Shown here: piece by piece, positions 1-9,174 of the stretch
How positions within the stretch are numbered: the first letter of the stretch is position 1
How the letters are laid out: every line of letters starts with the position of its first letter
Assembly: GCA_965229625.1 (NCBI GenBank)
Contig: CBDDJJ010000001.1
Span: 558,001 to 622,000, forward strand
Length of the DNA: 64,000 bases
Reading direction: 5' to 3'
Source of the DNA: JANQIO01 sp965229625
GTDB taxonomy: Bacteria > Pseudomonadota > Gammaproteobacteria > Pseudomonadales > Halieaceae
Notes under the pieces: model-generated
Database searches by the model: none
Seen by the model: only the letters and a program-made list of their open reading frames with translations
What the model was told of the DNA's origin: nothing
Program-made: the position numbers and the translations under genes

Positions 1-88
1 GTGAGCGGGCGTATACGTCGCCGATCTGGTATTCACCCTGAGCGGCCGGACAAGCGATTGAAATCAAAGCCGGGCAGCTCTCGCGCAT
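1..88 (-). CDS. Partial ORF running off the left edge, unidentified
   Basis: An ATG at 88-86 opens a frame that stays open to the window edge, giving 29 codons (begins MRESCPALIS). It lies 4 bases after the stop of the upstream dioxygenase gene, and a G-rich stretch (GGGGTGG) over the end of that gene could serve as its ribosome binding site. Position suggests the next gene of the leftward catabolic operon. The fragment is too short to assign a family. Confidence 0.4.
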   Translation of the reverse strand, partial: MRESCPALISIACPAAQGEYQIGDVYARS

Positions 89-92
89 GCGC

Positions 93-992
93 TCAGCCAC
101 CCCACTTGTGCCCCCAGACGCTGGGCGTTGTGGTCACCGTCGGCGTGTAGTTTTCCCAGTCCATCTGCAGCCCCTGGCAACCGAACTCCAGGGGAAAGCC
201 CGCCGGCGTCATCATGTAGAAGGAGAGCATTCGGTCGTTGCTGTGCCTGCCCAGCGTGGACGTCACGGGAATGTCCTGCGCCAGCACCCGGTCGAGGCAG
301 TAACCGACTTCGTCCACGGACTCGACTTCGAGCATCAGGTGAATACAGCCCGTGGGATTTTCGCTCTGGAACAGTGCCAGCGAATGGTGGCGGGGATTGT
401 CAGCGTGCAGGAAGTGCAGGCCCATGCCGGGGTCAGAAGGGTCATCGCTGAACTGGAAGTGCATGTAATCGGTCTCTCCAAGCCCCAGAACCCGGGTATA
501 GAAGTCGTGGGTTTCTACCAGGTTCGGGGCCGGGAGTACGGCGTGACCAAACCCTGCATCGCCATTAAAACCGGTTTCAAAGGCAGCAATGCCCTGGGGT
601 GAAACGAACTTGTGGTAATCGAGTGCCGCGCCATAGCACAGTTCGATCGCGTTTCCCGCCGGGTCCTCGAGCTTCACCAGATCGCGGACCTGGCGCTGGG
701 CGATCTCCTCGGCGGAGCCATGGCTGAAGTCGACTCCCTCCGCCGCAAGTGCCTCACAAAGCGCCTCAAAGCTGGCCTGGTCGCTGCATTCGAACCCACA
801 GCTCAGCAACCGGTCATCGGCATGAGGGAGGATCGCGAAACGGAAGGGCCGTGCGTCACATCGCAGGAACACCGCGCCATCAGCAGACTGGTTCACATGC
901 TGCATCATGCCCAACACTTCGGTTCCGAAATCCAGCCAGCGCTGCGGGTCGGTGGACCCGATATAGACATAGCTGATGCTCGAAATGCTCAT
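93..992 (-). CDS. Extradiol ring-cleavage dioxygenase, type I (BphC/HsaC-like)
   Basis: This 299-residue, two-domain vicinal-oxygen-chelate protein has the length and layout of 2,3-dihydroxybiphenyl or 3,4-DHSA dioxygenases, Fe(II) enzymes that open a catechol ring next to its hydroxyls. The expected iron ligands are visible in the C-terminal domain: His150 (GFGHAVL), His218 (IHLMLEVESVDEVG) and Glu269 (PLEFGC). Active-site partners His202/203, His250 and Tyr259 also fit. The N-terminal domain (about 1-125) is the usual inactive repeat. The start overlaps the upstream hydrolase stop by 4 bases (ATGA), so the two are translationally coupled. The paired hydrolase and HsaA-like monooxygenase suggest a meta-cleavage route. 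The exact catechol cannot be read from sequence. Confidence 0.9.
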   Translation of the reverse strand: MSISSISYVYIGSTDPQRWLDFGTEVLGMMQHVNQSADGAVFLRCDARPFRFAILPHADDRLLSCGFECSDQASFEALCEALAAEGVDFSHGSAEEIAQRQVRDLVKLEDPAGNAIELCYGAALDYHKFVSPQGIAAFETGFNGDAGFGHAVLPAPNLVETHDFYTRVLGLGETDYMHFQFSDDPSDPGMGLHFLHADNPRHHSLALFQSENPTGCIHLMLEVESVDEVGYCLDRVLAQDIPVTSTLGRHSNDRMLSFYMMTPAGFPLEFGCQGLQMDWENYTPTVTTTPSVWGHKWGG

Positions 993-1858
993 CGCTGCCC
1001 TCCCCCCGCTGCCAGTTGCCTACTATCCTCCGCTCCGAGGAAACTCAGGCATTCGCGGTTAAAGAGATCCTGGTATTCCACCATCACCCAATGCCCGCAC
1101 TCCGACAGGACGATCATTCTCATGTTGTGGCAGTGCCTGGCCAGGGCAAGCAAGCCTGTCTCCGGCATCATGCGGTCGCAGGCTCCCCAGAACACCAGCA
1201 CAGGGCAACGCAGCTCGCCCACCCGCTCTGCCAGTAGCGGGATAGCCATGGTGAGCATCACCTGGGGATTCATCAGGTTCATGACATGCATTCTCTCGGC
1301 AAGCAGTTCGTCGGTGACGTGGGCACTGTCATAGACCAGCCCGAATTCGAACATGTCGCGCATGCTGTCCGCTGACAGCTCGCCTTCGGCCGCGTAGATC
1401 TCGAACATCTTCTGCATCGCCGGCATCTGCAGGTATTCCTCGCGCTCGCTCATCCCACCGGGCGCCAGCAGAATCAGCCGTTCCACCAGCTCCGAATGCT
1501 CCAGCGCCAGGCCAATCGCCACAGCGCCTCCCAGCGAATTGCCCACCACGGCACAGCGTTCAACGCCGAGGACGTCCAGGGCTTGCTTGAGACATTCGAC
1601 AAAAAAGGCCAATGGATACTCGACATCATCGGGTTTACTGGAGTAGCCGAATCCCACCAGGTCAACCACCAGGCAGCGCAAGCCCCGGGCCGCCCACTGG
1701 GGGTAGTTGCCCTTGAAGTTGCTGTGGCCGCTGGCCCCGGGGCCGGAGCCGTGCAGAAACACGACAACCGGTCCCTCGCCGACATCGAGGTAATGAATTC
1801 GCTGCCCATTGGGGCAATCGACGTAATCCCCCTTAGGCAGTGGCTTGGCGCCTTCCAT
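989..1858 (-). CDS. Alpha/beta hydrolase, meta-cleavage product hydrolase (BphD/HsaD-like)
   Basis: The 289-residue protein should hydrolyse the C-C bond of the ring-opened product made by the downstream dioxygenase. The oxyanion-hole motif HGSGPGASG (36-44) is typical of meta-cleavage product hydrolases. The catalytic triad reads Ser108 in VGNSLGG, Asp228 in WGACDRMM and His256 in SECGHW. I start at the ATG at 1858 because CAGGGAGA lies about 6 bases upstream. A start 9 codons earlier lacks this signal. The 3' end overlaps the dioxygenase start by 4 bases. Substrate (steroid-derived or simpler biaryl) is undecided. Confidence 0.88.
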   Translation of the reverse strand: MEGAKPLPKGDYVDCPNGQRIHYLDVGEGPVVVFLHGSGPGASGHSNFKGNYPQWAARGLRCLVVDLVGFGYSSKPDDVEYPLAFFVECLKQALDVLGVERCAVVGNSLGGAVAIGLALEHSELVERLILLAPGGMSEREEYLQMPAMQKMFEIYAAEGELSADSMRDMFEFGLVYDSAHVTDELLAERMHVMNLMNPQVMLTMAIPLLAERVGELRCPVLVFWGACDRMMPETGLLALARHCHNMRMIVLSECGHWVMVEYQDLFNRECLSFLGAEDSRQLAAGGGQR

Positions 1859-1918
1859 ACTGTTCTCCCTGAGGCCCGCCAGCATTGGCCAGCAGGCGCT
1901 GCAACTGGTCGCCTTTGC

Positions 1919-3145
1919 CTACAGGCTCAGGTCGGTTGAATCCTGGCCGAACAACATGCCACCCAGGTTGACGGCGAAGGGTTCGGACACATTGGCGATA
2001 TGAGCCTGGCTGGCAAGGATATCCAGGTGAGTCTTTAGCAGTCGGCTGTCATTGCGAATGCCGGAGGATCCCGCCGCCTTGAGCATTCTCGATGACATCG
2101 ATACACACTGGTCCGCGACAACAGCCGTGTCATAGCGGAACCTGGCACGGTCCAGCAGCTCCGCTGAGCCCCCCTCCCGGGCACACTCCATGAGCCGGTC
2201 GAAGTTGCTGAACAGCGTGCGCTGCATCCCGGCGATATTACTGTGCACCTCTGCCGCCAGCCGTTTGGCGTTGGGGTCATCCTTCATGGCGACCGGGCCG
2301 GCAATGCGCGTCCTGGCAATTTCAACGTACCTGTCGAGCGCGCCCTGTAACGCTCCCAGGGTGGGCGTGGAAACGGCCCGGGAAAACACCTGCATGAACG
2401 GCAAACGGTACAGGGGCGACTTGTCCTTGAATTTGGCGCCTCCGTTGTCATCTCGCATGCGGTGGGTCCGGTGCTCGGGTACAAACACCTTGTCGACGAC
2501 AATATCGTGGCTGCCGGTACCTTTCAGTCCGACAACGTCCCAGTTGGCGACAATTTCGTAGTCTTCGCTGGGCAGCAGGAAGGTGCGGTAATTGCGCATG
2601 TCCCAGGGTGAGTCCTTGGTGGGGACAACCGCGCCGAGGAACACCCAGTCACAGTGTTCGCAACCGCTGGAGAAACTCCAGCGGCCCGATAGCTGGAAAC
2701 CACCGTCAACCGGAGTGACTTTGCCGACCGGGGCATAGGACGACGAGATCAGGACGCGCGCGTCGGTTTCCCAGACCTCGGCAGCCGCCTCGTCGTCGAA
2801 CAGGTTCATCTGCCAGTTGTGCACACCGATCACGCCCAGCACCCAGGCGGACGACATGCAGGTTTTTGCTACCTCCAGCAACACCGCATAGAACACCTGC
2901 GGGTCCATTTCGTAGCCGTCGTAGTCTGCGGATTGCAGCATCCTGAAGAAGCCGGCATTGTGGAAGTCCTCCATGGTCTCCGCAGACACCCGGTGCGAGT
3001 CATTGCATTGCTGCCAACGCTCGCCCAGTATCGGGCCAAGCTCCCGTGCCGCTTCGAGCAGCGCTTCGGCGCGTGGCGAGCCGAGGCTGAATGGGCTGAT
3101 TGCAGGTTCCGGAATTCCGTAGGCTTGCGCCGCTTCTCCAGACAT
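1919..3145 (-). CDS. Flavin-dependent monooxygenase, acyl-CoA-dehydrogenase fold (HsaA-like)
   Basis: This 408-residue protein has the acyl-CoA dehydrogenase fold and strongly resembles group D flavin monooxygenases such as HsaA, which hydroxylate a phenol ring to a catechol using reduced flavin from a separate reductase. Family-like segments include the N-terminal RWQQCNDSHRVSAETMEDF stretch and the mid-domain SSGCEHCDWVFLGA and VVGLKGTGSHDIVVDKVFVP. I choose the ATG at 3145 because AAGGAGAG precedes it. The open frame extends 54 codons further upstream without such a signal. No flavin reductase partner is encoded in the visible cluster. First gene of the leftward operon: its product would feed the dioxygenase and hydrolase that follow. 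Confidence 0.87.
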   Translation of the reverse strand: MSGEAAQAYGIPEPAISPFSLGSPRAEALLEAARELGPILGERWQQCNDSHRVSAETMEDFHNAGFFRMLQSADYDGYEMDPQVFYAVLLEVAKTCMSSAWVLGVIGVHNWQMNLFDDEAAAEVWETDARVLISSSYAPVGKVTPVDGGFQLSGRWSFSSGCEHCDWVFLGAVVPTKDSPWDMRNYRTFLLPSEDYEIVANWDVVGLKGTGSHDIVVDKVFVPEHRTHRMRDDNGGAKFKDKSPLYRLPFMQVFSRAVSTPTLGALQGALDRYVEIARTRIAGPVAMKDDPNAKRLAAEVHSNIAGMQRTLFSNFDRLMECAREGGSAELLDRARFRYDTAVVADQCVSMSSRMLKAAGSSGIRNDSRLLKTHLDILASQAHIANVSEPFAVNLGGMLFGQDSTDLSL

Positions 3146-3434
3146 TGTTCTCTCCTTGCCGCTGTTGCTACCCAATCGCTTGTCAGCCTGACCGCCATGG
3201 GTTGGCGTCATCGCTGATGAGCACGTCACTTTAGAGACAGCCCCCACTGCGGAGAAGCCGCTGACGGGAATTACACCGTCCACGAGCAAGGCGTAATCTA
3301 GTAGCACTCTGCGGTGATGCGGCCGACTGAGCCGGAAACACTGTTTTTCCTGTGACGCACACCAAACTCTCTGAGCGCAGAACTATTGGGCTATAGTGGC
3401 AGCCGTTTCCAAGCTACCCAGAGAGGAGATAGTG
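3146..3434. promoter_or_regulatory. Divergent intergenic region between the two catabolic arms
   Basis: This 289-base stretch separates the leftward monooxygenase operon from the rightward P450 operon and must hold both promoters. A TATAGT element near 3,400 is a possible -10 box for the P450 side, but I see no convincing -35 partner. No clean long palindrome that would mark an operator is evident. The LysR-type regulator at the far end of the cluster is a candidate to act here. Confidence 0.5.
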
Positions 3435-4655
3435 ATGTCTGGTTGCCCGTATGATTTGAGCGATCCGGAACTGTACCAGTCAGGCCACCCGCGTGAGGCC
3501 TATACCTATCTCCGCAACCAGGCACCTGTCTGCTGGCAGGACAACCCACGTGAGTCCCAGGGTTTCTGGGCTGTCAGCCGCCAGCAAGACCTGGATTTCG
3601 TATCCAAGAACCCGCAGGTCTTTTCTTCTGAAGTGAAATCCTGCATGCCAGGAGAACCGGACGAGGAACGCCTGGTCTTCCTGCGTATGCAGATGATCAA
3701 TATGGATCCACCCAAGCACCTGAAATACCGACGCCTGGTGCGCAGTGCGTTTACGCCGAAAATGGTGGACAGCTACAGACAGCGCTTCGAGGAGGTAGCG
3801 GTTGGCATCCTGGACCGCGCTATCGAAGGTGGCGAGTGTGAATTTGTGGTGGATATCGCGGCGGAATTGCCGCTGATTGCCATCTGTGAATTGATGGGCG
3901 TACCGCTGGACAGGCGTGAGCGCCTGTTTGAGCTGAGCAATATCATGATTGGCATGGATGATCCGGAACTCTCCACGTCGGAAGAGGACGGCACCAACGC
4001 GATGATAGAAATGTTCATGCTGGCACAGGAAATAGCCGCCACCCAGCGCGCCAACCCGCAGGACAACATCGTCAACGTGTTGTTAAATGGCACAGTTGAA
4101 GACGAGCCGCTCACAGACGAAGAGTTCTGCAATTTTTTCCTGCTGCTGATGGTGGCGGGCAATGAGACGACCCGTACTGTAACCTCCCATGGAATGCGCC
4201 TGTTGCTAGAGAACGACCAGTACCAGCTGCTGCAGGATCAGCCCGAACTACTGGAAGGAGCCATCGAGGAAGTCCTGCGGTACGACCCGGCAGTCATCAC
4301 CTTTCGTCGCACGGCGACCGAGGACGTCGAGCTGGGTGGCCAGCTCATCAGGGCGGGTGACAGGGTACAAATGTACTACGGCGCCGCGAACGCTGATGAG
4401 ACCGTATTCGACGACGGCGACCGTTTCGATATCACCCGGGCCCGGCGCGAGGATGTCAGGAACAATCACCGCACATTCGGCATTGGCGAGCACTTCTGCA
4501 TTGGCTCTCATCTGGCCCGCCTCGAGCTGGAGGTGATATTTCGAGAGATCCTCAAACGCATCTACAGGCCGCGTTTCAATGGCGAGGTTCGCTGGCTGCG
4601 CTCAAATTTCATCAACGGCATCAAGGCCATGCCCATTGCCTTTGAGCTTGAATAA
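3435..4655 (+). CDS. Cytochrome P450 (bacterial soluble class)
   Basis: The 406-residue protein has all P450 landmarks: the I-helix oxygen-activation motif AGNETTR, the ExxR pair in EEVLRYDP, and the heme-binding loop FGIGEHFCIGSHLARLE with the thiolate Cys355. The N-terminal half (MINMDPPKHLKYRRLVRSAF) resembles CYP125/124/142-type sterol and lipid hydroxylases, which suggests side-chain or terminal hydroxylation. The subfamily is inference. The start at 3435 follows GAGAGGAG by about 6 bases. A frame opening 13 codons earlier has no such signal. No ferredoxin or ferredoxin reductase partner is adjacent. First gene of the rightward arm. Confidence 0.93.
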   Translation: MSGCPYDLSDPELYQSGHPREAYTYLRNQAPVCWQDNPRESQGFWAVSRQQDLDFVSKNPQVFSSEVKSCMPGEPDEERLVFLRMQMINMDPPKHLKYRRLVRSAFTPKMVDSYRQRFEEVAVGILDRAIEGGECEFVVDIAAELPLIAICELMGVPLDRRERLFELSNIMIGMDDPELSTSEEDGTNAMIEMFMLAQEIAATQRANPQDNIVNVLLNGTVEDEPLTDEEFCNFFLLLMVAGNETTRTVTSHGMRLLLENDQYQLLQDQPELLEGAIEEVLRYDPAVITFRRTATEDVELGGQLIRAGDRVQMYYGAANADETVFDDGDRFDITRARREDVRNNHRTFGIGEHFCIGSHLARLELEVIFREILKRIYRPRFNGEVRWLRSNFINGIKAMPIAFELE

Positions 4656-6378
4656 GCCCGGGCTGCTGCTGGCCTGCCTGGCGCTCGCCTGCCAGGCCGT
4701 GGCCGCCCAACCACCCAACATCGTTCTAATCGTCGTAGATGATATCGGCTTCTCCGATTTTGGTGCCTTCGGTGGTGAAATAGATACACCCACTATCGAT
4801 GCACTGGCCGCCGCCGGGGTGCGATTCTCAAACTTCCATGCGGCAGCCAGCTGCGCCCCGACCCGGGCAATGCTCATGACCGGGCTGGATCATCACCTGG
4901 CGGGCATCGGCAGCATGCGTGAGTTGATGCCGCTGTCACACCGGGGAGAGCCGGGCTATGGGGGCGTGCTCAGCCCGGACGTCACAAGCATCGCTGAACG
5001 CCTGCAGGCCGCCGGCTACAACACCAGCGTCGCCGGTAAATGGCACCTCGGAGACGAACCGCGCAACCTGCCCCCGTCCCGTGGATTCGACTACTCGGTT
5101 ATCCAGGCGGACAGCGGTTCCGATAACTTCGAAATGCGACCCTATCTGCCGATGAAGCCCGAGGCCTACTGGTATGAAAACGGTCGGCGCATGACGGCGC
5201 TGCCGGAAGACTTCTATTCGTCCAGCTACTTTGTCGACAAGACCATTGAATTCCTTGAACGCCACCGCTCCGACCCGGCGCCCTTTTTCAGCTATGTCGC
5301 GTTCCAGGCCAATCACACGCCGCTCCAGGCCCCTGCGCGATTTGTCGATCACTACCGGGGCCGGTATACCGAAGGCTGGGCCGAGGTTCAGCAGAAGCGC
5401 ATAGAACGCGTGAAGTCCCTGGGCCTGATCGATAGCGACGCATCGGTCGCTCAGGGGCCGACGCAGGCCGACTGGGATGCGCTGTCAGCTGAGGAACAGT
5501 ACTTCGAGGCCCGGCGGATGCAGGCCTACGCCGGCATGGCCACTGCCATGGATTATGAAGTGGGCCGCCTGCTGGACTACCTGCGCCGCCGTGGTTGGTA
5601 TGAAAACACGGTGTTCGTGCTGTTTTCCGACAATGGCGCCGTGGCCAATGAACCCTACCAGAATCGCTTCGCGCGCCGCTGGCTGGAAACCCACTACCAC
5701 AGGGAAGTGGAAAAGCTCGGTGAGCGTGGCAGCTGGGTGGCGGCAGGCAGCCGCTGGGGACTGGTCGCCAATACTCCGCTCAGCGGATACAAGTTCTATG
5801 CGGCTGAAGGCGGTGTCCGGGTGCCGCTGATCATCGCCGGATTGCCTTCCGTTGAGCAGGGAAGCGTTTTTAAAGCATTTTCCTATGTCACCGATGTAGC
5901 TCCGACATTACTGGAAATTGCAGGCCTGGATCCGGGCGATCTCTCGGCGCATGGGGGCCGAAGCTTGCTGTCAGCGCTGCGCGGGGATGAACCCGGCTCT
6001 GAGCGGGGCGCTGTGGGATACGAGTTCTCCGGCAACGCCGCCCTGTATCAGGGTGCGCACAAACTGGTGCGCAACCGCCCCCCGGTGGGGGACGGCCAGT
6101 GGCGACTACACAATATCGACACCGATCCGGGAGAGCGGATCGACCTGGCAGAGCAAATGCCTAACCTGTATCGCGCAATGCGGGATGAGTACGCCGCCTA
6201 CGTCCAGGCGGTGGGAGTGCTGCCAATGCCCGACAACTATTCCATGCCCCGCCAGGTGGCAATCAATGCCCTGTTGTTTGTCTTCCTGCCGCGCTACGCA
6301 GCTCATATTCTGTCGGTTGTACTAATACTCGTCGCAGCAAGTCTATGGTTTTATCGCCGCGCCAGCCGTCGGCATTGA
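4648..6378 (+). CDS. Type I sulfatase, exported, with C-terminal membrane anchor
   Basis: A formylglycine-dependent sulfatase that should hydrolyse a sulfate ester outside the cytoplasm. The active-site signature CAPTR places the cysteine to be converted at Cys69. Metal-binding Asp31/Asp32 sit in IVLIVVDDIG, and a second metal motif appears in FVLFSDNGA. I propose the TTG at 4648, overlapping the P450 stop by 8 bases, because it yields a good signal peptide ending AVAA before QPPN. An upstream ATG at 4579 gives an implausible leader. The last 35 residues form a hydrophobic helix followed by RRASRRH. Maturation needs a formylglycine-generating enzyme that is not in this window. Context suggests removal of sulfate from a sterol-like or aromatic substrate. 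Confidence 0.88.
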   Translation: MNKPGLLLACLALACQAVAAQPPNIVLIVVDDIGFSDFGAFGGEIDTPTIDALAAAGVRFSNFHAAASCAPTRAMLMTGLDHHLAGIGSMRELMPLSHRGEPGYGGVLSPDVTSIAERLQAAGYNTSVAGKWHLGDEPRNLPPSRGFDYSVIQADSGSDNFEMRPYLPMKPEAYWYENGRRMTALPEDFYSSSYFVDKTIEFLERHRSDPAPFFSYVAFQANHTPLQAPARFVDHYRGRYTEGWAEVQQKRIERVKSLGLIDSDASVAQGPTQADWDALSAEEQYFEARRMQAYAGMATAMDYEVGRLLDYLRRRGWYENTVFVLFSDNGAVANEPYQNRFARRWLETHYHREVEKLGERGSWVAAGSRWGLVANTPLSGYKFYAAEGGVRVPLIIAGLPSVEQGSVFKAFSYVTDVAPTLLEIAGLDPGDLSAHGGRSLLSALRGDEPGSERGAVGYEFSGNAALYQGAHKLVRNRPPVGDGQWRLHNIDTDPGERIDLAEQMPNLYRAMRDEYAAYVQAVGVLPMPDNYSMPRQVAINALLFVFLPRYAAHILSVVLILVAASLWFYRRASRRH

Positions 6379-8276
6379 AGGCGCTCACGGTGAGTGCCGC
6401 AGCATTACTGCTGTCGGCCTGTAGCCCGGTGGAAGACCCCAGCCTGTTCCCCGCCTACGACGCGGCGCAGGCCGAGCCCCCTCCCCCCAAGCCTGCAGTG
6501 GCCTATTCACCTGTGCGCCAGCTGCTGTGGGGGGACCTGCATATCCACACCAGTTACTCCACCGATGCCTACACCATGGGCGTCAGGGCAACGCCGGACG
6601 ATGCCTACCGCTTTGCCCGCGGCGGGACCATTGAGCACGGCGCCGGCTACCCGATAAGAATCGACAGGCCGCTGGATTTTGCTGCTGTGACCGATCACGC
6701 GGAGTATCTTGGCGCCGCCAGGGCGGATCGGGAATCCCGCTTGCCACTGGATGAGCGCAGCCTGCGTGAGCGCTTGCTGAATGACGGCCCCCTGTCACTG
6801 GCCTATGTGCTGGTGAAAATTGCGCGCGGCGTGAAGGGCCTGGAGCGGTACGCCGGGTCAGAGGCGGTGCATCAGATTGGCCTCGATGCCTGGCAGCATA
6901 TGATTGACACCGCCGAGGCACACTACCGACCTGGCGTGTTCACCACCTTCATCGGCTATGAGTGGTCGTCGATGCCCGGCAACCAGAACCTGCATCGCAA
7001 TGTCATCTACCGCGATAGCCATGTCCCGCTGTTTCCCTTCAGCTCTCTGGACTCCGAAAATCCCGAGGAGCTCTGGGCCGCGCTGGATGCGCAGCGCCAG
7101 CAAGGCATGGAGATGCTGGCTATTCCGCACAACGGTAACGTGTCCAATGGCCTGATGTACGACCGGGCGCAGTTCGACGGCAGCGCGATGACGGCAGCTT
7201 ATGCCGAACAACGGATGCGCAACGAGCCAGTCAGCGAAATCATGCAGATCAAAGGCACCTCGGAAACCCATCCGCTGCTCTCGCCCGAGGACGAGTTTGC
7301 AGAGTTCGAACTCATGACATCGCAGCTGAGCATGAGCGGCGGCAGCAGCCAGGCCCGGGGCAGCTACGCCCGCGATGCCCTGCGGGCGGGTCTGGAAATG
7401 GCACACAGCGAAGGTTTCAATCCCTACCGCTTCGGGGTGATCGGCAGCAGCGACAGTCACAATGCCAGTTCGTCGGTCCAGGAAGACCAGCACCATGGCA
7501 AACTGCCATTGATGGACGGCACCGCCGGCCTGCGACTCGGCCAGGCCATGTTCCTGCCCGAATCGCTGCACCGGCCGCGAAAGTGGGGCGCTGCCGGCCT
7601 CGCAGGCGTATGGGCGCAGGAGAATACCCGGGATTCCATCTTCGACGCCCTGCGGCGACGGGAAACCTACGCCACCTCGGGCCCGCGTATTCAGCTGCGC
7701 TTCTTTGGCGGCTATGGCTACCACGCCGAGATGCTGGACAGCCCGGACCTGCTGCAACAAGCCTACGCCAGCGGCGTGCCGATGGGCAGCAGTCTCCCCC
7801 CTCGGGTGGCGGTGCGGGCGAACCAGCCGCCGGTGTTCGTCATATGGGCAGCAAAAGACCCGCAAGGCGCCAATCTGGACCGGCTGCAGGTGATAAAGGG
7901 CTGGGTAGATGCAGACGGCAACAGCCACGAACAGGTATTTGATGTTGCACTCTCCGGCGATCGGGCGATTGTCGACTACAGTGCTGTGCAGCCGGTCGGC
8001 AACACCGTCGACGTCGCCAGCGCGACCTACAGTAACGCTATCGGCACAGCGCAGCTGTCCGTTCTCTGGGAGGATCCCCGGTTCGACCCGGAACAGGATG
8101 CTTTCTACTACGCGCGCGCGATAGAAATCCCCACACCACGCTGGTCTACCTACGATGCCATGCGACTGGGTATCGAAGCGCCCGAACCCACCTCGATTCA
8201 GGAACGGGCAGTGAGTTCCGCGATCTGGTACCAGGCCGGGCCCGGCATGGCATCGAACGCATCGGCCAGGGACTGA
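6345..8276 (+). CDS. DUF3604 lipoprotein with PHP-like metal motif
   Basis: This 643-residue protein begins with a lipoprotein signal ending LLLSAC, with lipid-anchored Cys26. The opening of the mature domain, WGDLHIHTSYSTDAY (His66, His68), is a PHP-type metal-binding motif, and further motifs follow in AVTDHAEYLG and IGSSDSHNAS. The family is known as DUF3604 and has no settled activity. A metal-dependent hydrolase or phosphoesterase role is inferred from the motifs. The ATG lies 34 bases inside the sulfatase gene in another frame, so the two are tightly coupled and probably act on the same periplasmic substrate. Confidence 0.85.
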   Translation: MVLSPRQPSALKALTVSAAALLLSACSPVEDPSLFPAYDAAQAEPPPPKPAVAYSPVRQLLWGDLHIHTSYSTDAYTMGVRATPDDAYRFARGGTIEHGAGYPIRIDRPLDFAAVTDHAEYLGAARADRESRLPLDERSLRERLLNDGPLSLAYVLVKIARGVKGLERYAGSEAVHQIGLDAWQHMIDTAEAHYRPGVFTTFIGYEWSSMPGNQNLHRNVIYRDSHVPLFPFSSLDSENPEELWAALDAQRQQGMEMLAIPHNGNVSNGLMYDRAQFDGSAMTAAYAEQRMRNEPVSEIMQIKGTSETHPLLSPEDEFAEFELMTSQLSMSGGSSQARGSYARDALRAGLEMAHSEGFNPYRFGVIGSSDSHNASSSVQEDQHHGKLPLMDGTAGLRLGQAMFLPESLHRPRKWGAAGLAGVWAQENTRDSIFDALRRRETYATSGPRIQLRFFGGYGYHAEMLDSPDLLQQAYASGVPMGSSLPPRVAVRANQPPVFVIWAAKDPQGANLDRLQVIKGWVDADGNSHEQVFDVALSGDRAIVDYSAVQPVGNTVDVASATYSNAIGTAQLSVLWEDPRFDPEQDAFYYARAIEIPTPRWSTYDAMRLGIEAPEPTSIQERAVSSAIWYQAGPGMASNASARD

Positions 8277-8371
8277 CTATCCCGCTATTGGAAACACTCT
8301 AGCCACGTCTACGCGTTTTTCTCCGACTGTCGCCGGTGTAATTTGCCCTGTGACCGACGCAGGAGAAAGTA

Positions 8372-9145
8372 ATGTCCGACCCGACCCAGGAACCCACCAC
8401 CAGCCCCGGTGAAATCAGCCAGTGGCCGATGCTCAAGATCGTTTACCGCACCGATCCCGAAAAGATTGCCGAGCTGCTGCCGCCGGGCATCGAAGCCAGT
8501 GACAGTTCCAATGTCACCCTGACGATCTACAACTTGCCCGTGAACAACGAACCCGAATACGGCATCCTGATGACCGCGGACGCGAGCTACCGGGGCACGC
8601 CCGGTGAGTGGGCCATTGGCTATGGCATCAGCCAGGAGTCTGCAATTTTCATCAGCTACGCCACCAATGGCCAACCCAAGTTCCCCTGCAACACCGAGTA
8701 CTTTCGCCTCGGTGACAAGGTCTCAGCGCGTTGCAATCACCAGGGGTATACCTTCGTCGAATTCGACGGGACCCTCGGCGAGGCGGACCCTTTACCGCCC
8801 GAAGGACTGGAGCGGCACGAATGGTGGGTCAAGGTATCTCGTGAGGTCGGCGGTGGCCAGGGTTATGACTTCCCTCCCCACGTTGTGCACGTGCATGGCA
8901 AGTACGGCCCAGGGCACAGGGTTGCTCTGAACGGCAGCTTGACGCTGCGAGAGAGCCCCTGGGACCCGATCGCGACACGGCTGCCCATGTTGGAGCAGCT
9001 GTCTGCTCACCTTTGGTGGCCCGAATACCTCAGCCGCGAGATCACACTGGCAGAGGCCCTGGACCCCGACGCCTTCTGGCCGCATATCGACACTATCTCC
9101 GGCAGCCGCTGGCCGGGCCACAACGGCGGGCCGATCAGGCACTGA
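8372..9145 (+). CDS. Acetoacetate decarboxylase family protein
   Basis: This 257-residue protein fits the acetoacetate-decarboxylase fold and follows a strong GCAGGAGAAAG ribosome binding site. In true acetoacetate decarboxylase a lysine pair forms the Schiff base and lowers its pKa. Here the corresponding loop reads GQPKFPC, keeping one lysine (Lys103) and replacing the second by Phe. It may therefore be a decarboxylase or hydratase-aldolase-like member with altered chemistry. It lies between the DUF3604 and amidohydrolase genes in the catabolic operon, 95 bases after the former. Substrate unknown. Confidence 0.78.
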   Translation: MSDPTQEPTTSPGEISQWPMLKIVYRTDPEKIAELLPPGIEASDSSNVTLTIYNLPVNNEPEYGILMTADASYRGTPGEWAIGYGISQESAIFISYATNGQPKFPCNTEYFRLGDKVSARCNHQGYTFVEFDGTLGEADPLPPEGLERHEWWVKVSREVGGGQGYDFPPHVVHVHGKYGPGHRVALNGSLTLRESPWDPIATRLPMLEQLSAHLWWPEYLSREITLAEALDPDAFWPHIDTISGSRWPGHNGGPIRH

Positions 9146-9174
9146 GCGACACGGCAACGCAGAGGAGAAAGCCC

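Noticed and set aside
612..1334. Plus-strand ORF of 240 codons over the dioxygenase and hydrolase genes
   Set aside because: It is the complement shadow of two genes with full sets of catalytic residues, and shows no recognisable motif.
6858..7928. Minus-strand ORF of 356 codons opposite the DUF3604 gene
   Set aside because: A GC-rich shadow frame. The plus strand has the lipobox and metal motifs.
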